Origin: Papaver somniferum
Taxonomy: Eukaryota; Streptophyta; Magnoliopsida; Ranunculales; Papaveraceae
Reading direction: 5' to 3'
DNA length: 64,000 bases
Assembly (NCBI RefSeq): GCF_003573695.1
Contig: NC_039363.1
Coordinates: 130,431,302-130,495,301, forward strand
The notes beneath the pieces were generated by a model. That model did no database searches. It saw only the letters and a list, made by a program, of their open reading frames with translations, and had not been told where the DNA came from. A program made the translations under genes and the position numbers. Shown one piece after another: positions 9,575 to 21,522 of this stretch. Positions within the stretch are counted from its first letter, which is position 1, and each line of letters starts with the position of its first letter.

Positions 9575-11669
9575 AGAAACCACGCTTCCACGATGAATGA
9601 AACAGATTTGTTTACACCCATTACTTCTTGCCACCACTAACTGCCCTGTTTCCTAATACTTTCTTATAATGGGCATGTTGCACGCCGCACGCTGTAAACC
9701 TCCAGACCAATACCCTGATAAGTATCCCCCAGTTTGTGATATGTTTGATGTCTCAAGTGTTTTCATGGAAAACGTGTAGCAGTCTGCTACGTGTGGCAAG
9801 TCAAAGTCAAGAGACTTACCACAGGAAAATAGCACGTGATGCTATTAGGCTTGTCTTGGATGGTCGCCAGAAACTTTTTACAGGACTGTCAATTCCATGG
9901 AGAATTTGGACGGCTAAGATTGTATCTCATGAGAAAGGGTGGCCATTGATTATGGCTACAGCCTGTTGGCGCCTGTCAATAGCACAGTGGCGCCATTAAT
10001 ACATGTTAATGGCGTAGTGGCGCTTTTAACGCATGCCAGTGGCACGTTGGCATGGTCAGCGCATGCCAGTAGCACAATGGTGCAAGTGGCGCTTGGCGTA
10101 GCCATGGCCACCAGATTTTGGCACATTGGTGTTGGACTCAAATGTGGTGTGACAATATCAGTTCCATTAGCCACATCAATTCCAATGTTTTGTGGAACAT
10201 TATTTGTCTTGGTTGGCGTAGCAACTTTGCCTAAATTAGGGTTTGGCATGCCGAAACCCTAATTAGCACATGCGGCTTGCAACATGTGACCGTGGCACAA
10301 TGGCGTTTTGTGCAAGTGATGCCAAAGCCACGCCAAAGGAACCATAGCCATCCCATCATGTGGAAATGGCCACATGAGCAAGTATTTCCACGAGTGGCTA
10401 TGATATGGCGCCCTTATTAGGGTTTCCTAAGTCTGCACGGCTCGTGGCATGTTGTGAGGCCCGAAGTGGCATAATTTACGCCATGACTAGAAATTAGGGT
10501 TTCATCCATCGCCACTAGAGAAAGGTCGTGCCACTGGCTAGGAGAACCACGTTGAAGTCTGTTATGGCGTTGGCCACAAACAGAAGGTGGGTTGGCACGT
10601 AGGTGCGCTATTCATGGCGTGTTGGCGTGTTACTACGGTAAAGTGGCACGTTTGGCATGTGCGCTTGGCATGTTGGCGCGAACGCTGGATTTATGCAACC
10701 AATTTAGCATGGAGACCACTTGACGCAATACCATCTATCTTAATGTTGTGGCAGGTTTAGAGCAACCTGATTGGTCAATAAAAGAGAGGGTTGTCCAAGC
10801 ATCGGCGTGGACACACTTCTGGTGCGCGTGGTAGATTTAACGCGACCTGATTGGTCGACGGGAATATGGCCGGCAAGTACGGGCCCAGCCACAACTCATG
10901 GGAGTGTGGCAGGTTTAAAGTGACCTGATTGGTTGACAGGAGATAATGGTCGGTTGGGCAACATGGGGTGTGGACACTTGCAAGTGGCGCAGACCGGCCT
11001 ATGTCGTGGTCACAGATTCTTTTGTTGTTGCTCCTTCTCCGCAGCTCCTTTATTCCTTGCTTTCTGATTTTAGGTGGGACTTTGTACATACTAATCCACG
11101 GCGGATTAATTTCCTAGGCTTGGTTTCGACCAACGAGGTCTAATATATGGCGCAGGGCGCAAAACCCTAATTTTGCAAATTAGGTGAATATTTGAATTTT
11201 TTGAATTTTCACAAAATTTATTGAATTCTGTGTGTTGACACAGAACAAAGTTCTTTAAGTTTATTGCCAGAGAGCAGTAAGATTTCCGATTGAATACTTT
11301 ATGGAAGGACCTTAACCTTGATACTTGGAAATTCGTGTTACTCTGATGCGAGTGAACACAAATTGTCATGCCATATAAATATATTAAGGGTTCGGCCGGG
11401 GAACATAGCACAGAAAGCATTCAAATAAACTTATATTAGTTGAATAGCGCAGACAAGGTGGCGAAATTTACAGAATGTCTGGGATTGTTGCTACATGCAC
11501 CAGTATGGATAAATTTCATGAGAATATATATTGAGTTGCTCAATAGATGCGCCAGCGGAGAGATTAAATCACTCAGCACTTTTACATGTCTTTGTTTCTT
11601 TGCAGAGTGATGGCACATTAAATTATAGGTTTTACAATTTTAACCCTGAATTGAAAACCACCATCAACA
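9575..11669 (-). repeat. 5' LTR of element I (Tat-like family)
   Basis: On the minus strand it begins TGTTGATGGTGG at 11669 and ends near the PBS-like sequence at 9574. It shares with LTRs A, B and F the block around 9650-9830 (CGCACGCTGTAAACC, CCCCCAGTTTGTGA). It lacks the roughly 400 bp that the other copies have between that block and the LTR end, including their TATA box, so it is deleted or a different subfamily. A degenerate GC-rich repeat occupies 9960-10120 and a 78-bp repeat 10745-10945. The exact inner boundary is uncertain. Confidence 0.65.
10745..10945. repeat. 78-bp tandem repeat inside LTR of I
   Basis: GTGGCAGGTTTAAAGTGACC-like units ending in TGATTGGT start at 10749, 10828 and 10905, three copies with period about 77-79 bp. 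Confidence 0.7.
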
Positions 11670-13015
11670 CCTACAGAGTCTCGATATAAACCTAAGGTTA
11701 AAGAAGAATCGACTCTAGCTAATACAACTAATATCACACAGGAGGTGTGGGGATTAGGTTTCCTAGTTGCTAGAGTTCTCCTTTATATAGTATTTCAAAT
11801 CAGGGTTTGCAATCAATGTTAGCTTAGTAACAAAGCATTCAATATTCACCATTAGATGAAAACCTGATTATATTCAAGCTAATATCTTTCAACCGTTATA
11901 TCGAAACTTAGCTTGTTACACACAAATGAAATGCACGTTTATTTAGGTTTGTGTAACCGTACCCAAACATGTACATCTAGTTGGTTCAACAATAGTTAAC
12001 CAGATGGTTAGCCATATGAGCACTTTTATATCAACCATATTCTTCTTTACCACAACTAGTTCAAATGACTCAAATAAACTAGTTAGAGAGTTGTTCAATT
12101 GCTTAGATATATAGAAGTATACAAGACACAATTGAAGCAAAAACAATTTGATTCACTCGATCGATTCATGAACTTTATAACCACTGATTGCAAATATGCA
12201 TTCCTTAGTTTATATAAGTTTAAGACGAATAATCATTTTTAGAAAATAACCAACTTAAGTACGCATACTGGTACGCGGACTTAAGTACCCGGAATAAATT
12301 TGTTTTCAGTTCACAAACTCCAGCATAGATTCACGGGATGTGAACTTCCGACGGTACGCGGACTTGGTGCGCGGACTCTAGTTCCGGTTTTCCTGAGCAG
12401 CAAAGTACGCATACTTTGGTTCAAGGAATAAGGATTTACACACGTATGAGTTACCACACAATGTTTATATCCAACCATGGTTATATATTCTAAACTCTCA
12501 TTTCAATCATTGAAACATTCTTAGAGGACGTTATATAGTTGTTGTTCACAAACCATTTTTCATCAAAGAAATTTTCAAGTAATTTAAACTTAAGATGACT
12601 TTCGTCACTAGTAAATATGAACTTGGCCAAAGCGAAAGCTTACCAACACATATTTCGATAAATCGATAAGCGAGATAAACTCTGCTCGAAATAGCAAATG
12701 TGTATAATCAAAGTCTATATCGCAATACGACTTTTGTCTCAACCTAGGATATAGAGTAGATAGACTTTTGAGCGATAGATAAGTTCAAGTCTCCACATAC
12801 CTTTTAGTCGATGAAGTTCCACCAGTTCCTTGAGTAGTTCTTCGTCTTTGTGTGATGATCGTCATGGAGTATTGAGCTCAAATACACTTTCTAACCTAGT
12901 CCGAGACTTAGCTATAAGTAGACTAGAAATCAAGACTTATAGTTTTGATAACTAACATTGACAAACATACTTGAGATAGCAACACATGCGAGTTCGACCG
13001 AGCAGCGCTCTAACA
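11670..13015 (-). repeat. C-family LTR fragment E, interrupted by element I
   Basis: Minus-strand TGTTAGAGCGCTGCTCGG at 13015 is the start of the C-family LTR also found at 25373, 24072 and the right edge. A TATA box (CTATATAAAG on the minus strand, 11781-11790) sits at the family-conserved place. The copy stops exactly where LTR I begins (11669), so the missing ~1 kb of its 3' part is expected beyond the left end of element I, outside this window. The family is probably Copia, from the typical TGTTAGAGC start; no pol is attached here. Confidence 0.8.
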
Positions 13016-13750
13016 ACAGGAATGATTAATTTATCATCATCTGCTTTAGTGAGAAATCTGATGAATCCTTCCATACAAACGATAAACATATATGGTGAAA
13101 TTGAGTCATACTATCGTAATCCTTTATAAGGAAAAAAATATCTCAATAGGAGAACCATTTATAGGATTATTGAGATATAAGAAGTCCTGATATAATGACT
13201 GATAAGATTACACCATTCAAAAGAAAAACCCAAATGCTTCAGAATTTGAAGAAGAAAATCTAACTTTATTCTAACAAATGTTTTATCCATGTCTAGTTTA
13301 AGTCCAACAATACCATGAAAAGCTTTGGGTTTTTCATAAAATGAGCCATTTCTTGAGCTATGATGACATTGTCTTGTATGTTTCTTCCTGGAACATAAGC
13401 AACTTTCCAAGGGGAAATAATTTGATGTAGCAGTGACTTAAGTCTTGTGGCTGTTATCTTAGTTAGGATTTTATATGATATATCACACAGATTTATAGGC
13501 CTCACCTCTTCAGGTTTAGTGACTATTTTTTTTTTGGCATTAAAACTTGAAAAGTTTCATTAATTCGGGGAGAAAATTCACCTGAAATGAAGAAATCCTT
13601 GATGAGATGAATTACTTCTTTGCTGACTATGTCCCATGTTTGTTGCTAGAAGCCTACTTAGTATCCATCTGGACCAGCTGCTGCCCAAAAATTAATAGAA
13701 AAAACTTCTTCTTTTATATTATCTTATGTTGGAGTTCATATAAGATTCAT
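13016..13750 (-). pseudogene. LINE J reverse-transcriptase fragment
   Basis: On the minus strand, AAGPDGY (near 13680) is the GPDG motif at the start of plant L1-type RT. It is followed by RPINLCDISYKILTKI and PGRNIQDNVIIAQE (13505-13293), then after a frameshift GLKLDMDKTF (13330-13270) and GFIRFLTKADDDKL near the C-family LTR. These are RT blocks 1-4 in the right order. The frame is broken by shifts and stops, and the copy is cut at 13015 by the LTR E insertion. It retains no endonuclease or RNase H. Confidence 0.85.
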
Positions 13751-14166
13751 ATTCTCTTCCTATGTAATGTATGGCTTAATTAAAAATCTTCATCAATGTT
13801 ACGATTTGTGGAAGGATAAAGGTTCATCTCACTATTTTAATATAGGAGGAAGAGAGTTGAAATTATCAACTCGAATTTGAGAGGACGGAAATCGGAAATG
13901 GTTCAAATTTGTGAGGGAATGGATATCAAAAAGATTTATTATATTGGGAAATTTAGAGGGAAACGAAATTTGAGAGCCAAAACTTTCGGACAAGAGAGAA
14001 AAATACAATACCACCAACGAACAATCATGAGTTCTAAACACAAGCTTTATACCAACTATAAGTTTTGATTTTATAAATACTTAATTTAGGATCGTTGAAC
14101 TTCATGATAATCACCCAATAAATATGCAAGATTAGTTTAATAGAAATACCTTATAGCGCTAATTTG
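13751..14166. other. No recognised feature
   Basis: AT-rich sequence between the LINE fragment and the MITE. The two small ORFs at 13832-14068 overlap on opposite strands and show no motif. I see nothing I can name here. Confidence 0.4.
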
Positions 14167-14168
14167 TA

Positions 14169-14537
14169 CTCCCTCCGTCCCACCATTAAGTGACCTATTT
14201 GGTTTTTAATTTTGTCCCATCATTAAATGACCTATATCACTAAGCAAGGAGATATTTCTAAAATTACCCTTTTAATTGATTATAAGAAATATAAGAAATA
14301 TGCATAATTTGATATGCATGTTTATATTCGTTACGTAGGTGTTTTAAAATGCTTTTCAATGGTATAAAGTTTTCGAACATCCGTGGTGTAGTTTGAGAGA
14401 TAAATCATTTCAAAATTTCATTAATTATTATCCATAAGGATATAATTGTAAAAAATGCTTAAAAATCTCTTTTTCCTTGCTTGCCTTAAAATTTGTGCAA
14501 ACTTCAACTAGGTCACTTAATAGTGGGATGGAGGGAG
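14169..14537. mobile_element. Stowaway-like (Tc1/mariner) MITE, 369 bp
   Basis: Terminal inverted repeats start CTCCCTCCGTCCCACCATTA and end TAATAGTGGGATGGAGGGAG, continuing inward to the AAGTGACCTA / TAGGTCACTT pair. It is flanked by TA on both sides (14167-14168, 14538-14539). The interior is AT-rich and non-coding. CTCCCTCC termini with a TA duplication are diagnostic for the Stowaway group. Confidence 0.93.
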
Positions 14538-14929
14538 TAGTACATAACCTATAATCTTACTGTAGCCGTAATACCTTCTTTTTGTGTGTGTGTGTGGTGT
14601 GGGGGGGTATTGGTTTCTCCTTCTTCGCCTCTTGCGTTATGAATAGTAGATTCTTGAACCATGGCTATTATGTTCCTCCTACAGGTAGAAGGAGGACCAA
14701 GTTCTTAAACTTTAGTTACAACATTATATATGACAGTCCATCAAACAAGAGATATTAGGAAATAATCACAAAAATAGTTACCGATATAATTTAGCAATAT
14801 TCTATAATTAACCAAAATTATTACATCGACTAAGTGAATATTTGTATGTACAGAAATATTCGACATACACAGATACTAACTATATACTTTAAGAGTCATT
14901 AAAGATAAGTGTGCATAGGTCTCTAATCT

Positions 14930-15215
14930 TGGTTGGAAAACTAAACAACCATCGGGAAAGCTTGGAGTTATTGATAGATAACTTGGGTCCTACCAACTCT
15001 TCATTCTATTGTTTTTATGCCTGAAGAGGATGACCAACTCATATGGCTTGAAAACATAAAAGGAGTATTCTCCGTCAAAGCTACTTATGAAAAGGTGACC
15101 CCTTTTATCAACTATGTGCCATTTCCATAAATCCAAGGTATGGTCTAAAGCTTGGCTTCAAAAAGTTGAAGTTTTATTTGAGTAGACTGCCAACCATGTC
15201 TAACCATCACAAAAG
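14930..15215 (+). pseudogene. LINE K zinc-finger-RVT fragment
   Basis: Plus-strand translation gives DQLIWLENIKGVFSVKATYE (15030-15089), matching the D-x-x-W...G-x-F-S-V-K-S-A-Y motif of the plant LINE zf-RVT region, then LPTMSNHHKRNFALH (15187-15231), matching its LPT...L..R segment. Frame changes and stops separate them. Very short, opposite in orientation to LINE J. Confidence 0.65.
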
Positions 15216-15231
15216 GAACTTTGCTCTCCAC

Positions 15232-16716
15232 CAATCTTTATCGAGCAGGAAAAAAAGAATACAAAAAGATGAGAATGTTATTAACTCCTTTAATGTAAGA
15301 AAAATCTCTTCCACATTAGGATGGGTCTTGCAAGCAGCGTCTGGATTCCAGCTTCAAGTCTCAAATTATGAAATTACAGGGGTTGTAACTCCATTAGGTT
15401 GGGAACTTCTGAAACAACCTTATTAACTAATTGAAAAAACACTCAGATATTGTTGCACCTAGGCCACATTATATACAAGGCTAAAGAAGAATCAAGGAGT
15501 AAATATGAAGTTTGATGTGTTGCAACACAAATTTGCAAGGAGTAAATATGAAGTATTTTAGGTAGCCCCGAGAGCTAATAACAGGAAAAATTAAATGGTA
15601 TGCCTAATATCTTGTCGTTTCCAAGGTTCTGAATCATATCCACCTGCAGGAAGGTAATATTATCTTTTAATCTATGTGATTCCTAATTTGGGAACAAACT
15701 AAAGTGACGCACTAAAAACTAGAAGTGGCCATCAACTTATAAAATGCTTAGTCGGGTAATGGCAAAGAAGTCAGCATGTCTATTAGATGAATGCCTAAAA
15801 CTGGTTTTCTATCATTAATTTGATCAGGTGAAATATTTCTTAGTAGAGTAGAGCATGTTGAGAACAATGAAAAGTAATCATGATACTTAAAATTGACAAA
15901 ATAAAAAAATAAAAAAAAAATAAACACACCTACACCCGTACCCGAAGGGAATCATCCGGCAATAGTGTTAGTTGTTCCCCAATATGAAGTCCTACCAAAT
16001 TTTTTTACCATACACTCAGAAAAGTATTCATTTTCAAATTCACCATCAGTATGTTCTCCTTCTTTCACCATATGAATATTAGCAGTTATAAGAGAAGAAA
16101 AGTTCTCAACATAATACTCTTGTACCATATAGTCTTGACAAATAAAAAAAGTGAGACACTGAGTAGATCACTTGATAAGATATGTCATAAAAACTTGTGC
16201 TAGTAAGAGTGTTCGTTATCTCCAAGTGTTTTAATTCATGGCACTCGACATTGACACCCAGAGGATCTCTTTCCCACGTGTCCTTTATTTTAAGAGAACT
16301 TAAAACCGGAAAACTTGATAGGACCTTATTAACCCACTCTACACTATCACTTAGTAAATGAACGAAGAACTAAGGATTTGATACGAGGTAGACACATTCA
16401 ATCAAGAAGAAAGATATTTGAGGCTAACTCACAGTCCAAGCCAAACGTTAATTCGGTTAATGATTGAGAAATAAAAATATGATGAGGTAGCTTCAAAGTC
16501 AAACGAATGTTATGTTTGATCTTTGTATGCAATACTTGTACATTGCGAATTAAAGCGTTAAGGATCCATGAAGTAAAATTTTTATGTTTTTGTCATTTGA
16601 TTTGTTATGCCAGTAAAGAGAAAACACCTTTATGTCGGAGGTATCTCTAAGTAGGAGTACTGTATCAACAAATCCTGTGAAAGGAAGCACCTCTTTAATT
16701 TCAGAATTTATGAAAG
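15232..16716. other. No recognised feature
   Basis: AT-rich, non-coding 1.5 kb with a partial direct repeat (GGAGTAAATATGAAGT at 15496 and 15539) and an A-rich run near 15900. No gene or element end is supported. Confidence 0.4.
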
Positions 16717-18865
16717 AGTTTGAGGGTAAAAACTGATTCTGCTGTTTTTGGTAAATTTTGGGTGTGTTGATGAGAAACGAATTCAAATCCTAAACAAATG
16801 TACTGCACGTGAGTACTTTTAGATTCGGGAGATCAATCTGTAAGACTCTGGCCTAAACCAAGAAATGACCGTTCCAGATTCAATTCAGTCACAAGGTGAA
16901 GGATAAGGGTTGATCTTAGGGAGGGAAGCGAAGAAGGTGTTTGAGATCAGAATGTTGAATTATGAAGGTGTGGCTGTATATGACTTGTGTATCAGAAAAC
17001 GGTTTCTGGCTACTTGTGTTCTGTTATTCGAAATAGATTGAAAACCTATTTATACAAGTCATTGAGTGCACCCTGATCTCTTAGGAAGTGGAGAAAGTAA
17101 AGTAGTGGAGAAGTGGGTTTGTGCCGAATGTAGTGATCATCGTGTTTCCGTTATGAGGGAAGACCGGCCACACGATTCTCCCACTACTCTCATCACCGTT
17201 AATTGTCCGCCTTTCCTGACACTTTCTTGTAATGGGCGCATTCGCACGCTGTAAACCGCCAGACCAATACCCCAATATGTATCCCCCAGTTTGTGACATG
17301 TTTGATGTCTCGAGTGAATGAGTCAAGTCATGTGACTTGCCGCTAAAATCAGCACGTAGTGCTTTTAGGCCAAATAATGAATTATTTACAAAACCAATAT
17401 TTATAAGGCGTTGCTTATAATCGATGTATGTAAAGCATCACTTTCGAATAAGCAGCTGAAAGTAATCGATGTGTTAGAAGCATCGCTGTTTTTGAGCATG
17501 ATCGAATCAGTCATAGATTGAGCGTCTTAAAAGTAGCACGACCGACCATCTTTGGGTGATCGTTTGAGGACCCTATGGATGTGCTATGACTTGGTCAATC
17601 ACCCCCTGTGGAGGATGAATGGCCGGTGATCTCAATGCTGCTTTGTTAGCGTTCATAAAAATAAATCTATGTCATCCAACTAGGCTGGCGAAGATGGATG
17701 GACGTGATTAATTTACGGCAATAACATATTGCGGCAAACACCAATTAGGTTTTAAAACGGCCGCGTCTTCCCTAGTTCGATCGAACAACTTGATGCGTTA
17801 AGGGCTTGTCGTGAGCAGGTCGATCGACCAAGGAAGGAGTTGGGCCACCAATGAATACTTTGGTGCTTCTTCGATCGTTCGATATGCGATCTACGCCGTC
17901 CAATTAGGCTAGCCAAGTTGGACGGACACGATCGATTCGACAATTGTATATTGCCGCGACCCAATTTAGGGTTTTGAACACGGCATGTTTGCTCGAGTTT
18001 GGGCAAACGGTTGAGCGCCCTATAGGCTTGCCGCATGCAAGTTGATTTTCAAAGGGAAAAATTGGGTCGCCAGTGAACATGCCGGCACTTCCTTAATCGT
18101 TTGTAGGAAGATCTAAGCCGTCCAACTAGGCTAGCAAAGTTGGACGGTCGTGATGCGTTTTGAGACTTTTTTAAACGGTCTCGGCTCGTTCGAGCTATTT
18201 TTATACAGCGCGATCACCCATGTTTGGGGTCGGCGTCCGAAGCACTTGTGGCTGAGGGAATGGGACTCGATCGATTAGGGCACTAGTGGGCCCGCCGATG
18301 GTCACTACAGTGATTTCCTAGTTCTGCTAGGAGTCGGCTATGCTTGTTGAATCGTGCGGCCAAATTGTGTGGCCGTGATCGTTTTTGAGACTGATATTAA
18401 CAGTCTAGATTTTTCTTAAGAAATTTAAGCGTGTTCGATCGAGCTAACTCAAAAGTATGTCGATACGAAATCCTCTTTGCCAGAGGGTGATGCGGCCTAT
18501 GTGGGTACTTCCATGCGGATCTCAATATTGACATTTCGGGAGATTCATGCTACCCTGCGGAGAGTGAACATTTGATCATCATGTCATGTCAATAACGAGA
18601 GTTCGTCTGGGAACATAGCACGAGATAATACTAGGCGAGTCATGCGTTAATGGGCAATGCTAGTATAAGAAAGAATTCACAGAATATTTTGGGATTGCTG
18701 CTACGCGCATCATTCTGAGTGAATTTCATGTAATTGAATTGCTCAATGAACGAGGAGGTTTTTTGCTCTCATCATTTTTCAAATAGTTCTATCCCTTGCA
18801 GGGTGATAGCACATTAAGTACAGGATTTTACAGTTTTGATCCTGGACTAAAAACCACCATCAACA
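16717..18865 (-). mobile_element. Solo LTR F, Tat-like family
   Basis: The right end is CCACCATCAACA (18865). The left end reads AGTTTGAGGG instead of the family's TGTTTGAGGG, so one terminal base pair has changed. A perfect 5-bp target duplication GAAAG flanks it (16712-16716, 18866-18870). There is no internal region, hence a solo LTR from LTR-LTR recombination. A minus-strand TATA box (TATAAATAGG, plus 17045-17054) supports minus orientation. The interior carries about 225-bp repeats with hairpins. Confidence 0.92.
17660..18400. repeat. About 225-bp repeats with a conserved hairpin in LTR F
   Basis: Inverted repeats CCGTCCAACT ... AGTTGGACGG (18118-18147, 10-bp stem) and CCGTCCAA ... TTGGACGG (17896-17925) recur about 222 bp apart. 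A weaker CATCCA/TGGATG version lies near 17672-17700, and a GGCCA/TGGCC version near 18359-18382. The loop keeps AGGCTAGC. The half-site TTGGACGG also begins each unit of the arrays in A and B. Confidence 0.75.
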
Positions 18866-19232
18866 GAAAGCACGAGTGTCTAATTCAAAAACGGAGGCAG
18901 ATTTCCACATAGACCTCCATGTTGTGGACAAATGCTATCTTGCACCACATTTTTCATGTCCAACATATCAAGGATCATCATAAGTAATACATCTGGTAAA
19001 ATACTGAGTTTATCTTCATTCTTATGAATCTGCGATTTTCTTGTTTATTCCATGTAATTTTCTTATAATAAGCTTCTTCTTTTTCGATGAGAAATAACTT
19101 AATATAAAGTTAGAAATATGAAGAAATAACTGACTACTATATTTTACAGTTAGGAATGTTGTCCACACAATATTAATGAATAAATGAAGATAAAGATAAA
19201 TTACCCTTACCTAATTAAGGTATTAAATTATA
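18866..19232. other. No recognised feature
   Basis: Short AT-rich spacer between solo LTR F and the mini-MITE; nothing supported. Confidence 0.4.
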
Positions 19233-19313
19233 CTCCCTCCGCTTCTGAATAATAAGCTGGTTTCATGTACAAAATGCACATGGAACCAGCCTATTGTATA
19301 GAAACAGAAGGAG
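19233..19313. mobile_element. 81-bp Stowaway-like mini-MITE
   Basis: CTCCCTCCGCTTCTGAATAA at the left and a TATAGAAACAGAAGGAG-type complement at the right, with TA at 19231-19232 and 19314-19315. The inner arms (GGTTTCATGT / ACATGGAACC) pair as well, so nearly the whole element can fold as one hairpin. Confidence 0.85.
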
Positions 19314-20600
19314 TAGCTAAATTGGCGAGTAAACTAATGCAAAAAATCACCCAAAGATAATTAAATTTTCAGTTGTTGCTATGTGCAAAAATATTTATAA
19401 TTAAGAACAACAAATGCGGTAACTTCTAATTCATTCATGCACAAGTATGTACGTACATATGGAATAAGACTTATCGGTGAATCTTTTCGAGGTAAAATGT
19501 AACAGATCCATGAATCTTTTTGTACTTTCTCAGCACTCATATGAATTAATCTTGTCGTTTAAGAAAAAGAAATAACAGGATTCAAAAAGAAAAAGATAAG
19601 TAAAAATTTTGACAAAATTTTAAAAATTCTGAAGTAAGCTTTGAATCTTTGATATCGTCGGGAGGCCAGGGTTTATTAATCCACCAGAGTATTTAGTGAG
19701 GGTTCGAATGACGATCAAATTGGGTTCTTCAAGGTGTAAACCATTGGAGGGTAGGTTCGTGAATTCGAATTATTTATTAAATAAATTAATTACAAACTCG
19801 AGTAGGACAAAAATTGCCCCAACATAAAACATCTCGTCATTCTCTTCTTTAGAGGTAACATATTGGGTATTAATTAGGGCGTAGTCTTCTACTTCCTCTT
19901 GCTTGATTAGGAATTAGTCATAATATTGGTGTGCTAGAGAGATTTGAGCCGCATATGCAAGATCAAGCATATGTAGACTGTAGTACTGGAATCTCCTCGT
20001 GCTGTCTCAAGTGTCACTTGCTAGTTGTTTCGGTTTATCAAGAAAAAAAAAAAGATTAGGGTTTGTTATAATGACTCCTATTTGTAAGGAGTTATGGGAT
20101 ATACGCTCGTAATATTACGAATATTGTGAACGTCCGTTATTAATTAATATATTCCCTCGCTAGGAATTGATTAGGAAGCTATTATAGTAGAAAAAAAAGG
20201 TAAGCATTAATTTTTTTCAAAAATCTAATTTAAGTGTCGAAAACACACTTGAAATAGAAATATGAAAAAACTTTGGGATGGTATATTCATGCATGCTTTT
20301 CTAAATAAACCCACACGCATGCATAAGGACGGAGTAGTTACATACCCAAGAGAACTGTAATTTGTAAGGCTCATTTATTTATTTTTATCGGGAAGAAATT
20401 TTAATCAAGTGCAACCGTTTAATACATAATAAAATTAACAAGAAAATCAAAGTGAGAAGAGGCGAAAAGATAAAAAGAGAAGAAAATAAGTTGTTGCATG
20501 TAAGTATTTTCCCAGACTAACCGGTTGAAAACAAATACCACGTACAAGAAAAAAAGAAACAAAGAATTTTTTCCTTTTATCACAAGGGAACAGACTCCCT
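19314..20600. other. No recognised feature
   Basis: AT-rich, non-coding. A-runs near 20042 and 20196. No ORF or element terminus that I can support. Confidence 0.4.
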
Positions 20601-20603
20601 GCT

Positions 20604-20888
20604 CTAAGCACCATACAACATACTTCCGTTCCTGATTACTAAACTAGTAGTGCTGCTACTTTCATTCCTAACATTGAATCTATCTACTAGAATAACATGG
20701 TGTTTCATGTTTCCAGCTACTAAACATATAGAGAATTTCCTTGCTTCAATATCGAGTTTGTCAGATGCTTGTTCACCAGTTCTCTGAATGAACTTGAACC
20801 CTAATAGTTTTAGCAGTCTTTTAGAATTTTCACGTCTTCTTTTACTATCCTTTGGTTTTTCATGTTCATCATTGTTTCTCTCCTTCAA
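20604..20888 (-). other. 94-codon ORF of unknown origin at LINE L 3' end
   Basis: Open frame from 20888 to 20604 with a lysine/arginine-rich start (PKDSKRRRENSKRLLKLLGF). It follows the RNase H part of LINE L on the same strand after a stop. I recognise no domain. It could be degenerate LINE C-terminus or unrelated sequence; a real gene is unlikely. Confidence 0.25.
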
Positions 20889-20945
20889 TTAATCTTATAA
20901 TCCTTTCACAGTCGCCATCTAACCTTCATCTCTGGCCCATTTTAC

Positions 20946-21522
20946 TCATTGAAGTAGAGCTACAACTTCAGTTTTTTCTGCATATGTGGCTCTGAATATT
21001 TTCGACTTAGCCCCTTTTCCATCACCTTCATCATTTCTTAGTATTAGTCCAAAGCCTGCATTGAGAGTTTTAGATATCCAAGATGCATCAGAGCTAAGTT
21101 TATAACAATTCATATCAGGTTTTCTCCATTGAATGTTAAGCTTCAATTTCAGCTTATTAAAACTTGTATTCTGAACTAGTTTCTATGAATAATTGCACCA
21201 ATAATTCAAGAATCTCTGAACTAAAATATAAGTCTGAATTGAGGAGGCAGATTTGTTCAAAAGTTTTATTACATCTTTCCTTCCGTATGAACCAGCATTT
21301 GGTTGCATAAATTTCAGCCATTGTTACATTGTCTGCATACCATAGGTCATAATGCTCTTTGAAAGTAATGTTGGTTTGTTAGGGTTAATCCGACCAGAAA
21401 ATAGTGGCATTAACCATATAGATTTTACAAACCAATATTCAAAAAAGTAAATAATGCAAAGATTTAATATCATTGTCACATAAAACACAATTGCTATCTA
21501 TTGCAGGGATATAAGATCTCAT
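20946..21522 (-). pseudogene. LINE L zf-RVT end and RNase H start
   Basis: From the LTR junction (21522) the minus strand reads YIPAIDSNCVLCDNDIKSLH, the C-x2-C and H of the zinc-finger-RVT. Further on, 21146-20946 gives LSSDASWISKTLNAGFGLIL and YAEKTEVVALLQ, the D-(A/G)-S/A...G-x-G-x-x-x-R and A-E-x-x-x-x-x-x-L pattern of plant LINE RNase H. Stops and shifts occur between the two, so it is non-functional. Confidence 0.75.

Larger units (their letters stand above)
1..11669 (-). mobile_element. Tat-like Ty3/gypsy element I, left end outside window, split by element H
   Basis: On the minus strand the order is LTR (11669 down to about 9575), a PBS-like stretch TGGCGATCGTGGAAAG (9559-9574), then a gag-like reading frame that starts near 9512 and resumes below 2049. 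Element H (2049-9186) is inserted in between with a 5-bp target duplication. The LTR begins TGTTGATGGTGG on the minus strand, like the other Tat-like LTRs here (A, B, F). No protease, RT or integrase is visible before the window ends, so completeness cannot be judged. The lineage is inferred from the LTR family and PBS type; the gag-plus-LTR unit itself is read directly. Confidence 0.65.
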
